Of a DNA stretch of 64,000 nucleotides, positions 53,601 through 56,740 are shown piece by piece. The stretch lies in assembly GCF_028640845.1 (NCBI RefSeq), contig NC_080541.1, forward strand, positions 162,427,502 through 162,491,501, given 5' to 3'. Origin of the DNA: Ahaetulla prasina. Lineage: Eukaryota > Chordata > Lepidosauria > Squamata > Colubridae. The notes beneath the pieces are model-generated. The model was not told where the DNA came from. It saw nothing but the letters and a program-made list of their open reading frames with translations, and searched no databases. Position 1 is the stretch's first letter. Each line of letters starts with the position of its first letter. Made by a program: the position numbers and the translations under genes.

Positions 53601-56425
53601 TTTACTAAATAATATTTAAACTATACTGACCAACACATGAGGGAATATAGAACCGTTTATTGTGATATAAAATTTTAATGGAAATTTTCAAATTCAAAGT
53701 AAGATACTTTCAGAATTATTTTACCAGTATTAAAAAGTCAGGCAAAACAGCTAAGTGAACTAGTGTTCACAACAAATGAAAGCCATTGGAAATATTTCTT
53801 ATGTTGAGCATATCTCTACAGAGGTACTCAATTGGTATTTAATGGAAAAAGATATTGTAAGACCTTATACCCACACTCTCCATCCTAGGTGCTTGCAATG
53901 TCACAATAAAACATTGTACTGTGTAAAGTACTAGGCAAAATACATTATTGTCCTTCACAATAAAATACAGTACTATGAAAAAAATAGAACCGTACACGTG
54001 TGGAAAAAGTGAACAATTAACTGCAATTTTTAACTTAATTAATCTTCAGGATACATCTTATTTATTAAAACCAGAATATTTTTCTTCACCTTTATTCTGT
54101 ACAACAATTTCCACACTTCAGGCATACGTTTTTTAAACGTCTCACAATCTCTTCCAAAACAAGAGATTTTTAAAAGCCATTTGCTATATAGGATAAAAGT
54201 TTGCAAAAATTAAATACCATTCTTGAGGTTTTAACTGTGCAAGCACTTCATATTGGGATGAAAATGTTGTGGATTAACATCCTTAGTACAACCCATATAC
54301 ACTGTTTTTAAAAACAAAAACAAAAGCAGATTTGTTCCAGTTCCTCATGGAGATTATGAATATTCTCTAAACATATGACAAATCATTTTTGTACGTCTGA
54401 AAAGATGAACCACCAATTACAAACATATATTTAGATACACAGAAATAGCAATATGTTTGTTCATCGGTAATTTAATTATCTTTATAGAGACAAAAAATGC
54501 ATTAGTGCCAAGATTCTCTGCACTCTTAATTTTTAGTTATAACAGGCTTAGAAGAAAGTTACTATTTCAAATTGTAATATAATAGCACCTGTCAACTCTG
54601 AAATTCTCTTATACAGATGGGCCCCATAAGTTTGAATATTTTTATATTAACAATATATTTCACAATCACATAGAAGCAAAATGACATGTAGGAGTTAGAA
54701 ACTTGATCAATGTTAGCATTGGGAAGTCGTAAGTTTAAAAATTCTCTCATGAAAAATAAAATAAATAGAAGTCTTGAGAATTTATATCTCTAATGTGAAT
54801 TAGAAAAAAAGAGATGGTCTCAGACAGCATAAATAATGTTTTGTTTGAAGAGAAGAACATGCAAGATGCATTTCCAAATACTCAGTAAAATAAAGTCAAG
54901 ATATTGGTTACATCTGCTATCCAGACAAAAGAACATAAGTATTTCCTTTTGCTTTTTTTTTTTTTTTAGTACTCTAGGAGTCAGTCATGAATCCTGACTG
55001 CGCTTCCATTTATGGGATGTTTGTCTCAATCTAAAGGGGACTATGACTCCTATTTGTATTATTCAACAAAATATACAGTATAATCCCCCTAACACAGAAA
55101 AGTTATTATTATTTTTAAAAAGGAAAATGGCAGCTATACTTGCAATACCTTACATCCTGCAAGGCTAGCTTTAATGCTATCAAAGAACAACATCTGCCTA
55201 TCCTTGGGAAGGACTTGAAAGCGATAAAAATGCCAAATCCAGTCTGAACATAGGACTGACTGTGCCATCAGACACAATAATAATGCTTCACACTTGCTCT
55301 TCTACTGCCAGAGAACTCTATAGTTACAGAGAGAGCTGGCAAAAGCTTTGTATGTTTTGCTGCCATTAAAGCAAAGATAGTTTCTTTGGCACACCGCATT
55401 CCGTTACAAAAAATTGTGAAGTGCAGCCTGCCTATAGGACTACTTTCCCTTATCTGTGACTTCCAGGGTTAGCTCTTTTCCTAACTGTTCTCATGAGTAG
55501 ATTCCTACTCACGTTGCTATCTAAATCTCCCCTGATCTCTTTTTCCAGAGATCCAAAGTCTTCTTCAAGATCTATGGAGATTCTCAGTCATCCAGGTCAC
55601 GGCTGTCCTGAATAAGGTGCTTTTTTTTCCAAGACGCAACTGGACTTTCTGGTTTTTCTTGGGAGACGTTTTGCCTCTCATCCAAAGGAGCTTTTTCAAC
55701 TTCTTCGCCTTCCCCACCATCCAGTCCGAGCTGAAGAAGTTTCTTCCACGAGAAGCCAAACCTCTTCCAAGAAAGTCCAGTTGCCTCTTGAAAAAAAGCA
55801 CTTTTAGGACAAAGGTTCCCTCCTCTCCTTCCAGGAACTTGGGCACCTACGACGCTTCTTCTATGAGGGGCACTTGCCCCACTGGCTAGCCCGCTTTAAC
55901 AGGGATCAAAGACCCGGTTTTGCTAACCTGGGAGAGCCTGGATGTCAAGTCTCCCCATAGAAAACTCTCCCTTTCCGACTCAGTATGGAAAGTGCTCAAG
56001 TTTCTTTTCCAATAGTGGGACGGTCCTGATCTTTGGACTCTCGGTCACAATTCCCAAACATCCTAGTGGAAAACTGAAGGAATGGTAGTTCAATTGTAGT
56101 TCGGGGGAGGGAGGGGCACCAAGTTGTTTCCCGAGATCCCCGTCGCGGTTCCCACCACCCCTCCGGTTCCCGGTTTGGCCCTCCGCCTCTCCCCACCGCC
56201 GGGGCTCCGCGCCTTGCTCTGCCCCGCCGCGGCTTCTGCTTCTTCGCCACCCACCTGGCTGCTGCTTTCGGCGGGCAGGTTCCTCAGCAGAATCTTGCGC
56301 CTGTTGCTCAGCTCCCGCCTTGTGCTCTGCAGCCTGCGGGCGATCTCCTCCGGGGAAAGAGCGCGGGGCTCCCCACCCGCCCCCACGTCGGGCTCCCCGG
56401 GGCCGGACCCCGCCGATGCCGCCAT
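9771..56425 (-). CDS. RAVER2: RAVER2, ribonucleoprotein PTB-binding 2, 14 coding exons
   Basis: Full coding region rebuilt from 14 exons with consistent phases: 2196 nt, 731 aa. Domains: RRM1 about residues 43-115 (RKILLRNLP through the LQLQPTD linker), RRM2 about 116-195 with RNP1-like KGYGFVEY, and RRM3 about 205-290 ending in [11 protein letters not shown] Ser/Gln/Pro-rich tail follows, with two [S/G][I/L]LGxxP motifs (SLLGEPP at 403-409 and 532-538), the raver motif that binds PTBP1 RRM2. A basic KRKRVY ends the protein. Raver proteins are nuclear-cytoplasmic RNA-binding co-repressors of PTB-regulated splicing. The start is the first ATG in frame (56425-56423), strong Kozak (AAGATGG). The family's human member is, from memory, 691 aa; the extra length here comes from exons 12-13. 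RAVER1 is less similar and has a different neighbourhood. Confidence 0.93.
10544..10669 (-). CDS. RAVER2: RAVER2 exon 13 (Tyr/Gly/Pro-rich, not in remembered human protein)
   Basis: Acceptor TTCTGTAG, donor AAG|GTAAAA. 126 nt, phase 0-0, 42 codons with no stop. Reads [21 protein letters not shown], then [14 protein letters not shown] and NPLK. Low-complexity Tyr/Gly/Phe-rich. Symmetric phase means it can be skipped without frameshift. Supported by both splice sites and an open frame, not by remembered homology. Confidence 0.75.
11024..11590. repeat. Diverged tandem duplication, unit about 255-290 bp, in RAVER2 intron
   Basis: Two units align in the same order: GAGAGTC, then cctcctc, TTTGCTGGGGA, AAGGAAA(A)CTtCACCC, ccttcattcc/ccttccag, CCAAC(C/T)CT.CC and CCAGCA...ATCTxxxTCACTC. 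Offset is 256 bp at the GCTGGGGA landmark and 286 bp at the CCAAC landmark because of indels. GC-rich relative to the surrounding intron. Overlapping ORFs here are chance products of this composition. Confidence 0.7.
11800..13333. other. RAVER2 intron 12, no recognisable feature
   Basis: AT-rich intron with no clear TSD, TIR or exon. Short open frames at 12032-12331, 12453-12662 and 12641-12859 have no splice or family support. Confidence 0.5.
13334..13423 (-). CDS. RAVER2: RAVER2 exon 12 (Gln/Tyr-rich, not in remembered human protein)
   Basis: Acceptor TTTTGTAG, donor GAC|GTAAGT (consensus). 90 nt, phase 0-0, 30 codons: [18 protein letters not shown], then [10 protein letters not shown]. 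The W-Y-Q-Q-Y spacing resembles short aromatic/Gln motifs of other RNA-binding proteins such as the FUBP C-terminus (resemblance only). With exon 13 it adds 72 residues between the SDYTQ end of exon 11 and the conserved NEKR block. Confidence 0.78.
13715..13905 (+). mobile_element. tRNA-derived SINE (ACA/Sauria-like)
   Basis: A-box-like tagtggttaagatt, then AATGGCAAATCACTTCTGAA, AATCTTGCCAAGAAAAC and CTCCAGGAACCAGACCCTAC, the usual order of the squamate SINE whose tail resembles Bov-B. A minus-strand relative is at 41215-41385. Confidence 0.7.
14221..14561 (+). mobile_element. hAT deletion derivative retaining transposase N-terminus
   Basis: Ends CAGGGGTCAGCAACCTGTGG and GGTTGCAGACCCCTG are inverted repeats. 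Near-perfect 8-bp TSD: GCCTAAGT (14213-14220) and GCCTAGGT (14562-14569). The centre reads [17 protein letters not shown] and then IVRHGKEF, like the N-terminal region of Charlie/ZBED-type hAT transposases. Most of the transposase is deleted. Confidence 0.8.
15235..15383 (-). CDS. RAVER2: RAVER2 exon 11
   Basis: Acceptor TTTTAAG, donor CAG|GTATGT. 149 nt, takes 1 nt from exon 10. Reads [31 protein letters not shown] and ends YSDYTQ, aligning with the low-conservation Ser-rich region before GDYAQ of the human protein. Confidence 0.88.
15690..15835 (+). repeat. Short tandem duplication (about 75 bp) in RAVER2 intron
   Basis: ACAGGAAGTCAGCCATGCCG followed by ggaaagttgctg recurs as acaggaagtcggctatgctggaaaggttgctg about 70-80 bp later, and again in part as acaggaagtgaacaaagg. 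Non-coding; origin unknown. Confidence 0.6.
16068..16322 (+). mobile_element. Sauria-type SINE with (TTGCTA)n tail
   Basis: tRNA-like head with A-box (tggcgcagtgcttaagag) and B-box (ggcagttcaaatctcacc), then GGCTCAAGGTTGACTCAGCC, GGGGGCAATGTGCTGACTC and AAGCGGAATATAAGTCTAAG. Ends in a hexanucleotide (TTGCTA) array at 16289-16322. Same family as 25983-26198. Confidence 0.85.
16473..16584 (-). CDS. RAVER2: RAVER2 exon 10, second PTB-binding motif
   Basis: Acceptor TTATAG, donor CAG|GTAAGC. 112 nt, phase 0-1. Reads [17 protein letters not shown], then [16 protein letters not shown], nearly identical to the family consensus. SLLGEPP is an [S/G][I/L]LGxxP motif that docks on PTB RRM2 in raver proteins. 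Confidence 0.95.
16761..16946. mobile_element. hAT MITE (CAGTGGTGAG type) with perfect TSD
   Basis: 186 bp, starts CAGTGGTGAGTTGC and ends GTAGAACCCACCCCTG. Identical 8-bp TSD CTCCAGAC at 16753-16760 and 16947-16954. Contains accggttct and ggctccgcccac blocks shared with the copies at 38092, 53016 and 58111. Confidence 0.85.
16955..17831. other. RAVER2 intron 9, no recognisable feature
   Basis: AT-rich intron sequence with no recognisable repeat or exon, up to the TSD of the first L1. Confidence 0.5.
17848..18382 (-). mobile_element. L1 LINE, 5'-truncated, with 16-bp TSD
   Basis: Minus-strand insertion bounded by direct repeats CAGCTGCTAGTTCTTT at 17832-17847 and 18383-18398. Encodes the L1 ORF2 C-terminal segment ([36 protein letters not shown]) at 18362-18045, then a C-rich/G-rich 3' UTR and an A-tail seen as T-run at 17848 onward. 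Dead on arrival by 5' truncation. Confidence 0.9.
19099..19552 (-). pseudogene. L1 ORF2 remnant: endonuclease start fused to Cys-rich C-terminus
   Basis: ATG at 19552-19550 begins the apurinic-endonuclease-like domain ([12 protein letters not shown], then [10 protein letters not shown]). After about 45 codons the frame ends, and a different frame (19461-19099) carries the terminal zinc-knuckle-like C-W-R-C...H...C segment. The reverse transcriptase is entirely missing, showing an internal deletion of several kb. Confidence 0.8.
19804..20705 (-). pseudogene. L1 ORF1 protein, broken
   Basis: The first open piece (20705-20337) is a Lys/Glu-rich coiled coil ([20 protein letters not shown]). The second (20172-19804) has the L1 ORF1p RRM/CTD signature ([44 protein letters not shown]). 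Joined by a degenerate stretch with stop or frameshift, so no intact RNA-binding trimer subunit is made. A further 83-codon frame at 19793-19542 overlaps the ORF2 start. Confidence 0.8.
21390..22290 (-). mobile_element. Penelope-like element remnant with hammerhead core
   Basis: The minus strand contains the characteristic CTGATGATGTTAACC, then GCGAAACGTC, then gcaagtttag string of Penelope-like terminal repeats. Flanking sequence on both sides is repeat-like but not resolved by me. No reverse transcriptase frame is visible, so this would be a non-coding end fragment. Limits are approximate. Confidence 0.5.
21905..21975 (-). ncRNA. Hammerhead-ribozyme-like motif (Penelope type)
   Basis: Minus strand: CUGAUGA core box (21956-21950), a stem-II region G-U-U-A-A-C-C / G-G-G-U-A-G-C with a short loop and one bulge, then GAAA (21928-21925) and cleavage-type GUC (21923-21921). 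Stem III is extremely short, as in Penelope-type hammerheads thought to act as dimers. Stem I is weak: the first pair appears mutated (A facing A), leaving GC/GC. Both catalytic boxes are intact; activity is not assured. Confidence 0.55.
22671..22800. mobile_element. hAT element left end, truncated
   Basis: CAGGGGTGTCAAACTTGCAG and then cccatgggcagg is a typical hAT terminus followed by cacgcccaccc. No matching right end is visible downstream. Confidence 0.5.
22801..23566. other. RAVER2 intron 9, no recognisable feature
   Basis: AT-rich, no repeat family or exon recognised. Ends at the exon 9 donor. Confidence 0.5.
23567..23832 (-). CDS. RAVER2: RAVER2 exon 9
   Basis: Acceptor TTCTACAG, donor GGT|GTAAGA. 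266 nt beginning with two bases of a codon. Reads [20 protein letters not shown], then [34 protein letters not shown] and QQQSQPK, matching the human [12 protein letters not shown]...NTQEK region. The required upstream phase (1 nt) constrains the donor of exon 8. Confidence 0.93.
24131..24502. mobile_element. Solo LTR (retrovirus-like/Gypsy-like) with 5-bp TSD
   Basis: 372 bp with terminal inverted bases CGTCAGG...CCTTGACA (first base probably mutated from TG...CA). Direct repeats CAATG at 24126-24130 and 24503-24507. The interior has a TATA-like ttgtataactgg and an agtaaag near the 3' end, placing U3-R-U5 on the plus strand (inference). No internal coding region, so recombination left a solo LTR. 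Confidence 0.7.
24840..24975 (+). mobile_element. LINE 3' end with terminal hairpin (L2/CR1-like)
   Basis: Ends in CCACCCAGAATCACTGG, then GAGATGGGTGG, then ctatacaaattgaataaatg. The CCACCC/GGGTGG stem followed by an (AATAAA)-like tail is the same architecture as the LINE copies ending at 28082 and 44845. Confidence 0.55.
25060..25193. mobile_element. CAGGTAGTC-family MITE, partial
   Basis: aaattgggtcactaaaattatcacatgaccat and gttactaaataagg end in gaactaccta, corresponding to one end of the family seen whole at 415-805. The other end is missing. Confidence 0.55.
25247..25352 (-). CDS. RAVER2: RAVER2 exon 8, first PTB-binding motif, GC donor
   Basis: Acceptor TTTGTAG. Reads [20 protein letters not shown], then [10 protein letters not shown]. 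The obvious GT after TGCAA would leave 2 nt and shift frame against exon 9; the overlapping T|GCAAGT leaves 1 nt and restores it. I therefore end the exon at 25247 with a GC donor (106 nt). SLLGEPP is the first raver PTB-docking motif. Confidence 0.85.
25590..25688 (-). CDS. RAVER2: RAVER2 exon 7
   Basis: Acceptor CTTACAG, donor AGT|GTGAGT. 99 nt, phase 0-0. Reads [20 protein letters not shown], then KIENIQPNS, aligning with human GNTSNLFLQNLSHI...FENIHTN. Confidence 0.92.
25983..26198 (+). mobile_element. Sauria-type SINE
   Basis: tRNA-derived head (agtggcacagtggttggaat; B-box gcggtttgatcctga), then GGCTCAAGGTTGACTCAGCC and GGGGGCAATATGCTGACTC, and a tail AACGGTATATAAGTCTAAG ending gtgctattgct. 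Closely parallels 16068-16322. Confidence 0.85.
26334..26662 (+). mobile_element. tRNA-derived SINE (long squamate type)
   Basis: Head ATGCAGTGGCTCAGTGAATA (A-box) and ggcagtttgaatccc (B-box), body gtgggaaggtaacagcattctg, gtgcgccttcggc and aaatggagatgaacacac, tail ggggaacctttacttttttt. The A- and B-boxes form an internal RNA polymerase III promoter. Relatives at 7032 and, inverted, 35900. Confidence 0.8.
26911..27261. mobile_element. CAGGTAGTC-family MITE
   Basis: TA|CAGGTAGTCCTTGACTTAC on the left; GTAAGTCAAAGTTCACCTG on the right. 351 bp. The left TA is intact, the right reads TG (decayed). Interior motifs match the copy at 415-805. Confidence 0.78.
27299..28082 (+). mobile_element. L2/CR1-like LINE, 3' portion, ORF2 C-terminus open
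   Basis: 5'-truncated. An open frame of 175 codons (27323-27850) encodes the ORF2 C-terminal region: [44 protein letters not shown] and [20 protein letters not shown]. The 3' UTR ends in the hairpin CCGCCCTGAGTCC / GGGCGGTATA and an (AAT)n tail at 28061-28082. No reverse transcriptase core is present. One of four similar copies in this window. Confidence 0.88.
28190..28650 (-). mobile_element. CR1 LINE 3' end, minus strand
   Basis: Read on minus: encodes [20 protein letters not shown] and then [15 protein letters not shown], followed by GGTTGGACTAGAAGACCTCC and AAGGTCCCTTCCAA and an (ATTCT)-like tail at 28190-28210. The tail octamer/pentamer array is typical of CR1 termini. Confidence 0.85.
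29075..29295 (-). mobile_element. tRNA-derived SINE (MIR/CORE-like), minus strand
   Basis: On minus: TTTGGTCTAGTGATTAAGGT (A-box), ctagtcctgccttagccatg, tgggtgtctttgggccag and caaggttgttatcgtgg. The plus-strand ends ggcaccttaatcactagacc mark its head. Old and diverged. Confidence 0.65.
29758..29830. repeat. (AGAAT)n microsatellite
   Basis: About 11 tandem copies of AATAG/GAATA followed by four (AATTG) variants. The array and the adjacent tttattagccaagtg suggest it grew from a retroposon tail. Confidence 0.85.
30249..30325 (-). CDS. RAVER2: RAVER2 exon 6
   Basis: Acceptor GTCCTAG, donor CAG|GTATGT. 77 nt, phase 1-0. Reads [20 protein letters not shown] and then LNKIHQ, matching human [21 protein letters not shown] closely. 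Confidence 0.94.
31307..31433 (-). CDS. RAVER2: RAVER2 exon 5
   Basis: Acceptor TTCAAG, donor CTTG|GTAAGG. 127 nt, phase 0-1. Reads [20 protein letters not shown], then [37 protein letters not shown] is a conserved post-RRM3 block in the family. Confidence 0.94.
31840..32460 (+). mobile_element. CR1 LINE fragment, reverse transcriptase region, decayed
   Basis: Interrupted coding with the CR1 order: [17 protein letters not shown] (RT A-motif region, F-D to F-H), [35 protein letters not shown] and KFADGAKLG (degraded F-A-D-D). Several stops and frameshifts; non-functional. Confidence 0.8.
32865..33056 (-). CDS. RAVER2: RAVER2 exon 4, end of RRM3
   Basis: Acceptor TTCCAG, donor ATG|GTAAAA. 192 nt, phase 0-0. 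Reads [20 protein letters not shown], then [20 protein letters not shown] and [13 protein letters not shown] is the RNP1-like strand of RRM3; [18 protein letters not shown] is a RAVER2 signature. Confidence 0.96.
33877..34284. mobile_element. hAT MITE, GC-rich, 8-bp TSD
   Basis: Starts CAGGGGTGGGCTGC, ends TTTGAAGCCCACCCCG (last base decayed from CCCCTG). TSD ATCGTAGG (33869-33876) and ATCTTAGG (34285-34292), 7 of 8 identical. The GC-rich interior opens chance ORFs on both strands, none with family resemblance. Confidence 0.75.
34620..34910. mobile_element. Probable old LINE 3' fragment
   Basis: aggaaacaggccattctgat, then ggaaggagttctcttccacagaaagtgagcagcaattgagaaagc and ccctggaggtgtcatt, resemble the 3' UTR of an amniote CR1/L2-type LINE. 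Recognised by text pattern only; limits uncertain. Confidence 0.35.
35900..36240 (-). mobile_element. tRNA-derived SINE, minus strand
   Basis: Plus-strand reading starts taaaggtaaaggttttccct (tail) and ends gggtctcgaacccagactgt (B-box complement) and taaccacagagcg (A-box complement), the mirror of the SINE at 26334. Includes catgtggccagcatgacta and ctgctgggtgggcaggagct. Confidence 0.75.
36241..38083. other. RAVER2 intron 3, mostly unassigned
   Basis: AT-rich. The stretch 37290-37385 (ttattgtcattttttt...gtacacatacataac) may be a retroposon tail, but I cannot assign it. No exon or gene seen. Confidence 0.45.
38092..38399. mobile_element. hAT MITE (CAGTGGTGAA type) with perfect TSD and internal duplication
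   Basis: Starts CAGTGGTGAAATC, ends GGATTTCACTCCTG. Identical 8-bp TSD CACTAGCT at 38084-38091 and 38400-38407. Contains accggttctgtggg and a direct duplication of the roughly 38-bp block beginning aggggaaggatactgcaaaa, plus three repeats of ggttctcc.aact.ctcaaaa. Confidence 0.87.
39119..39585 (-). CDS. RAVER2: RAVER2 exon 3, RRM1 end, RRM2, RRM3 start
   Basis: Largest exon: acceptor CTTTCAG, donor CAA|GTAAGT, 467 nt taking 1 nt from exon 2. Reads [15 protein letters not shown] (end of RRM1), [18 protein letters not shown] and [12 protein letters not shown] (RRM2 RNP2 and RNP1), [10 protein letters not shown], then [12 protein letters not shown] and KPVFYQ (RRM3 start). Highly conserved with vertebrate RAVER2. 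Confidence 0.97.
39586..41214. other. RAVER2 intron 2, no recognisable feature
   Basis: AT-rich intron sequence with no repeat, TSD or exon that I can recognise. Confidence 0.45.
41215..41385 (-). mobile_element. tRNA-derived SINE (ACA/Sauria-like), minus strand
   Basis: Plus reading: gttttcttggcaaggtttttcagaa, gcttgctgttgcctc, then catgatgccttaaccgctat (A-box complement). Mirrors the element at 13715-13905. Confidence 0.7.
41480..42463 (+). mobile_element. L2/CR1-like LINE fragment with RT core, frameshifted
   Basis: Carries the reverse transcriptase palm: [15 protein letters not shown] (motif A) in one frame, then after a 1-nt shift near 41613 [17 protein letters not shown] (motif B) and YADDTQLY (motif C; YADD at 41798-41809). 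A G-run near 41987-41996 breaks the frame again. From about 42030 it continues [26 protein letters not shown] and [14 protein letters not shown], the region shared with 27299-28082. Ends abruptly near 42463 in a GA-rich stretch. Confidence 0.87.
42464..43447. other. RAVER2 intron 2, no recognisable feature
   Basis: AT-rich intron sequence between the LINE and exon 2. No gene or repeat recognised. Confidence 0.5.
43448..43514 (-). CDS. RAVER2: RAVER2 exon 2, RRM1
   Basis: Acceptor TTTTAG, donor CAG|GTAAAA. 67 nt, phase 0-1. Reads [20 protein letters not shown] and then RT, matching human EVHDLLKDYDLKYCYVDRNKRT. Too short for an ORF-length search but unambiguous. Confidence 0.96.
43515..44349. 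other. RAVER2 intron 1, no recognisable feature
   Basis: AT-rich intron sequence with only short chance frames. Confidence 0.5.
44350..44845 (+). mobile_element. L2/CR1-like LINE 3' end
   Basis: 5'-truncated copy. Open 44324-44644 reading [32 protein letters not shown] and [20 protein letters not shown]. The 3' UTR ends in the hairpin CCGCCCTGAGTCCTTCGGG / AGGGCGGTATA, then an (AATA)n tail at 44812-44842. Confidence 0.88.
45095..45290. repeat. Diverged retroposon fragment with 19-bp tandem duplication
   Basis: tgtgccatcaagtctgtgtcaccttttagcaacca resembles the conserved tail of squamate retroposons. Within it CATGGTGAGCCTGGTTCTT is directly repeated at about 45172-45210. No firm family call. 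Confidence 0.4.
46240..46395 (-). mobile_element. Penelope-like terminal fragment with decayed hammerhead core
   Basis: Minus strand: CTGAAGA (46352-46346), degraded stem II, GCGAAATGTC (46332-46323), then aaccaagaaagtccagttgcc. The layout equals the motif at 55731-55764. The core boxes CUGAAGA and GAAA are present but stem II is reduced to GC/GC. Confidence 0.55.
46922..47311. mobile_element. CAGGTAGTC-family MITE
   Basis: 390 bp. Left end CAAGTAATCCTGGCTTTACC, right end GTAAGTCGAGGACTACCTG; TA at 46920-46921 and 47312-47313. Interior motifs (acttaacaact, catgtgatcac) match the copy at 415-805. Confidence 0.8.
47314..48454. other. RAVER2 intron 1, no recognisable feature
   Basis: AT-rich intron sequence with no family that I recognise. 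Confidence 0.5.
48455..48945 (-). mobile_element. L2/CR1-like LINE 3' end, minus strand
   Basis: The mirror of 27299-28082: (TTTA)n at 48463-48492 is the tail, then ATACCGCCCTTCTCCCGAAG / CTCAGGGCGG is the terminal hairpin, then minus-strand coding 48940-48678 ([38 protein letters not shown]). Very similar to the copy at 27600-27850, suggesting related, fairly young insertions. Confidence 0.88.
48946..50130. other. RAVER2 intron 1, no recognisable feature
   Basis: Very AT-rich intron sequence without recognisable elements. Confidence 0.5.
50134..50215. repeat. AT-rich minisatellite, unit about 22 bp
   Basis: The unit ATTTATAATTTATAATAGAC and near variants (aatttacaatatacaat) repeat three to four times in tandem. 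Confidence 0.75.
50440..50630. repeat. (CT)n and (ATCT)n microsatellite
   Basis: CT-rich tract (50445-50475) followed by scattered TCTA and an uninterrupted (ATCT) array of about 12 units at 50577-50623. The frame at 50401-50808 is an artefact of this repeat. Confidence 0.9.
51120..51188. repeat. Local tandem duplication, about 30 bp
   Basis: GGGCCAAAGTCATCTAGAG occurs three times in succession (51119, 51149, 51169 approximately), next to the start of a palindromic MITE. Confidence 0.75.
51190..51272. mobile_element. Palindromic hAT MITE, decayed copy
   Basis: ccttggcaactttgaaacttgtggacttc mirrors gaagtccacaagtcttaaagttgccaagg around a short centre. Same arms as 2509-2649 and 51283-51402, but the CAGGG termini are lost. 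Confidence 0.75.
51283..51402. mobile_element. Palindromic hAT MITE, full copy
   Basis: CAGGGCTCTCCAACCTTGGC mirrors GCCAAGTTTGGAGAGCCCTG, with arms nearly perfect to the centre (cataattcctcctgaggaattatg). Flanks ATCTAGAT (51275-51282) and AACTAGAG (51403-51410) share 6 of 8 bases, a decayed TSD. Confidence 0.8.
51411..53007. other. RAVER2 intron 1, no recognisable feature
   Basis: AT-rich; a small direct repeat (tctgggtcatatcaatagt, twice near 52803-52850) is the only structure seen. Open frames at 51580-52053 and 52480-52725 have no family resemblance. Confidence 0.45.
53016..53164. mobile_element. hAT MITE (CAGTGGTTGG type) with perfect TSD
   Basis: 149 bp. Starts CAGTGGTTGGTTTC, ends GTAGCAACCCATCACTA. 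Identical 8-bp TSD GTTAGGAG at 53008-53015 and 53165-53172. Shares ggcggagtctcctgcc and accagtttgcccggaccgg with the copy at 16761. Confidence 0.82.
53173..55570. other. RAVER2 intron 1, no recognisable feature
   Basis: About 2.4 kb of AT-rich sequence (plus an (ATT)n stretch near 53250) with no recognised element or exon. Confidence 0.45.
55571..55830. mobile_element. Inverted pair of Penelope-like terminal fragments
   Basis: The left arm, read on minus, has gttgaaaaagctcc...GCAAAACGTCTC and aaccagaaagtccagttgcg. The right arm, read on plus, has CTGAAGAAGTTTCTTCCACG, AGAAGCCAAACCTC and then gaaagtccagttgcctcttg. Arms of roughly 95 bp face each other across about 25 bp, so RNA could fold into a long hairpin. 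Each arm holds a decayed hammerhead core. Confidence 0.6.
55731..55790 (+). ncRNA. Decayed hammerhead-like motif, right arm
   Basis: CUGAAGA (55731-55737), stem II G-U-U-U-C-U / A-G-A-A-G-C fully paired, then CAAA where GAAA is required (55757-55760) and CUC in place of GUC. Structure recognisable, catalytic box mutated, so presumably inactive. Confidence 0.45.
56255..56425 (-). CDS. RAVER2: RAVER2 exon 1
   Basis: ATG at 56425-56423 in strong Kozak context (AAGATGG), donor CAG|GTGGGT. 57 codons: an Ala/Gly/Pro-rich leader [20 protein letters not shown], then [20 protein letters not shown] and [12 protein letters not shown], the first strand of RRM1. [13 protein letters not shown] is identical in pattern to the human protein. 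No in-frame ATG lies upstream before the frame closes. Confidence 0.95.
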
Positions 56426-56429
56426 CTTG
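56418..56429 (-). promoter_or_regulatory. RAVER2: YY1-type site over the RAVER2 start codon
   Basis: Minus strand CAAGATGGCGGC contains the full AAGATGGCGGC consensus for YY1, overlapping the initiator ATG. Such sites just downstream of transcription starts are common in CpG-island promoters. Confidence 0.55.
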
Positions 56430-56740
56430 CCGGCCCAGAGGCGAACACGTTCTCCCTCCGCCAGGGCAGGGGAAGCCGGTGGGCGGGAGGGGAGCCAGGG
56501 CGGGCTGGTCGGAGCGGGAGGGGCGAGGAAAACTCCGCAGCCGGCGGTGGTCAGCCGCGGCCGCCTGGGACACAAAGGGAGCGCGAGGAAGGCTCGCGCG
56601 CCCTCTCTGCCCGGGTTTTGAAGTTCCTGGGCGCGCTTCGTGCTCCCTCTTGCCCGGGAGGGATGCTTGCGAGGCGAAGGATCCCGCGGGTCGGTCGCCT
56701 GCGAGAGGGATGAAGCGCCTCCCGCCTTCCTTTAGAAATC

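Larger units (their letters stand above)
56100..56740 (-). promoter_or_regulatory. RAVER2: RAVER2 CpG-island promoter
   Basis: Strongly GC- and CpG-rich block around exon 1 inside an AT-rich landscape, with GC-box-like gggcggg (56480-56490) and many CCGCC runs; no TATA box seen. A CpG-island promoter implies broad expression (inference). The exact transcription start is not determinable from sequence alone. Confidence 0.75.
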
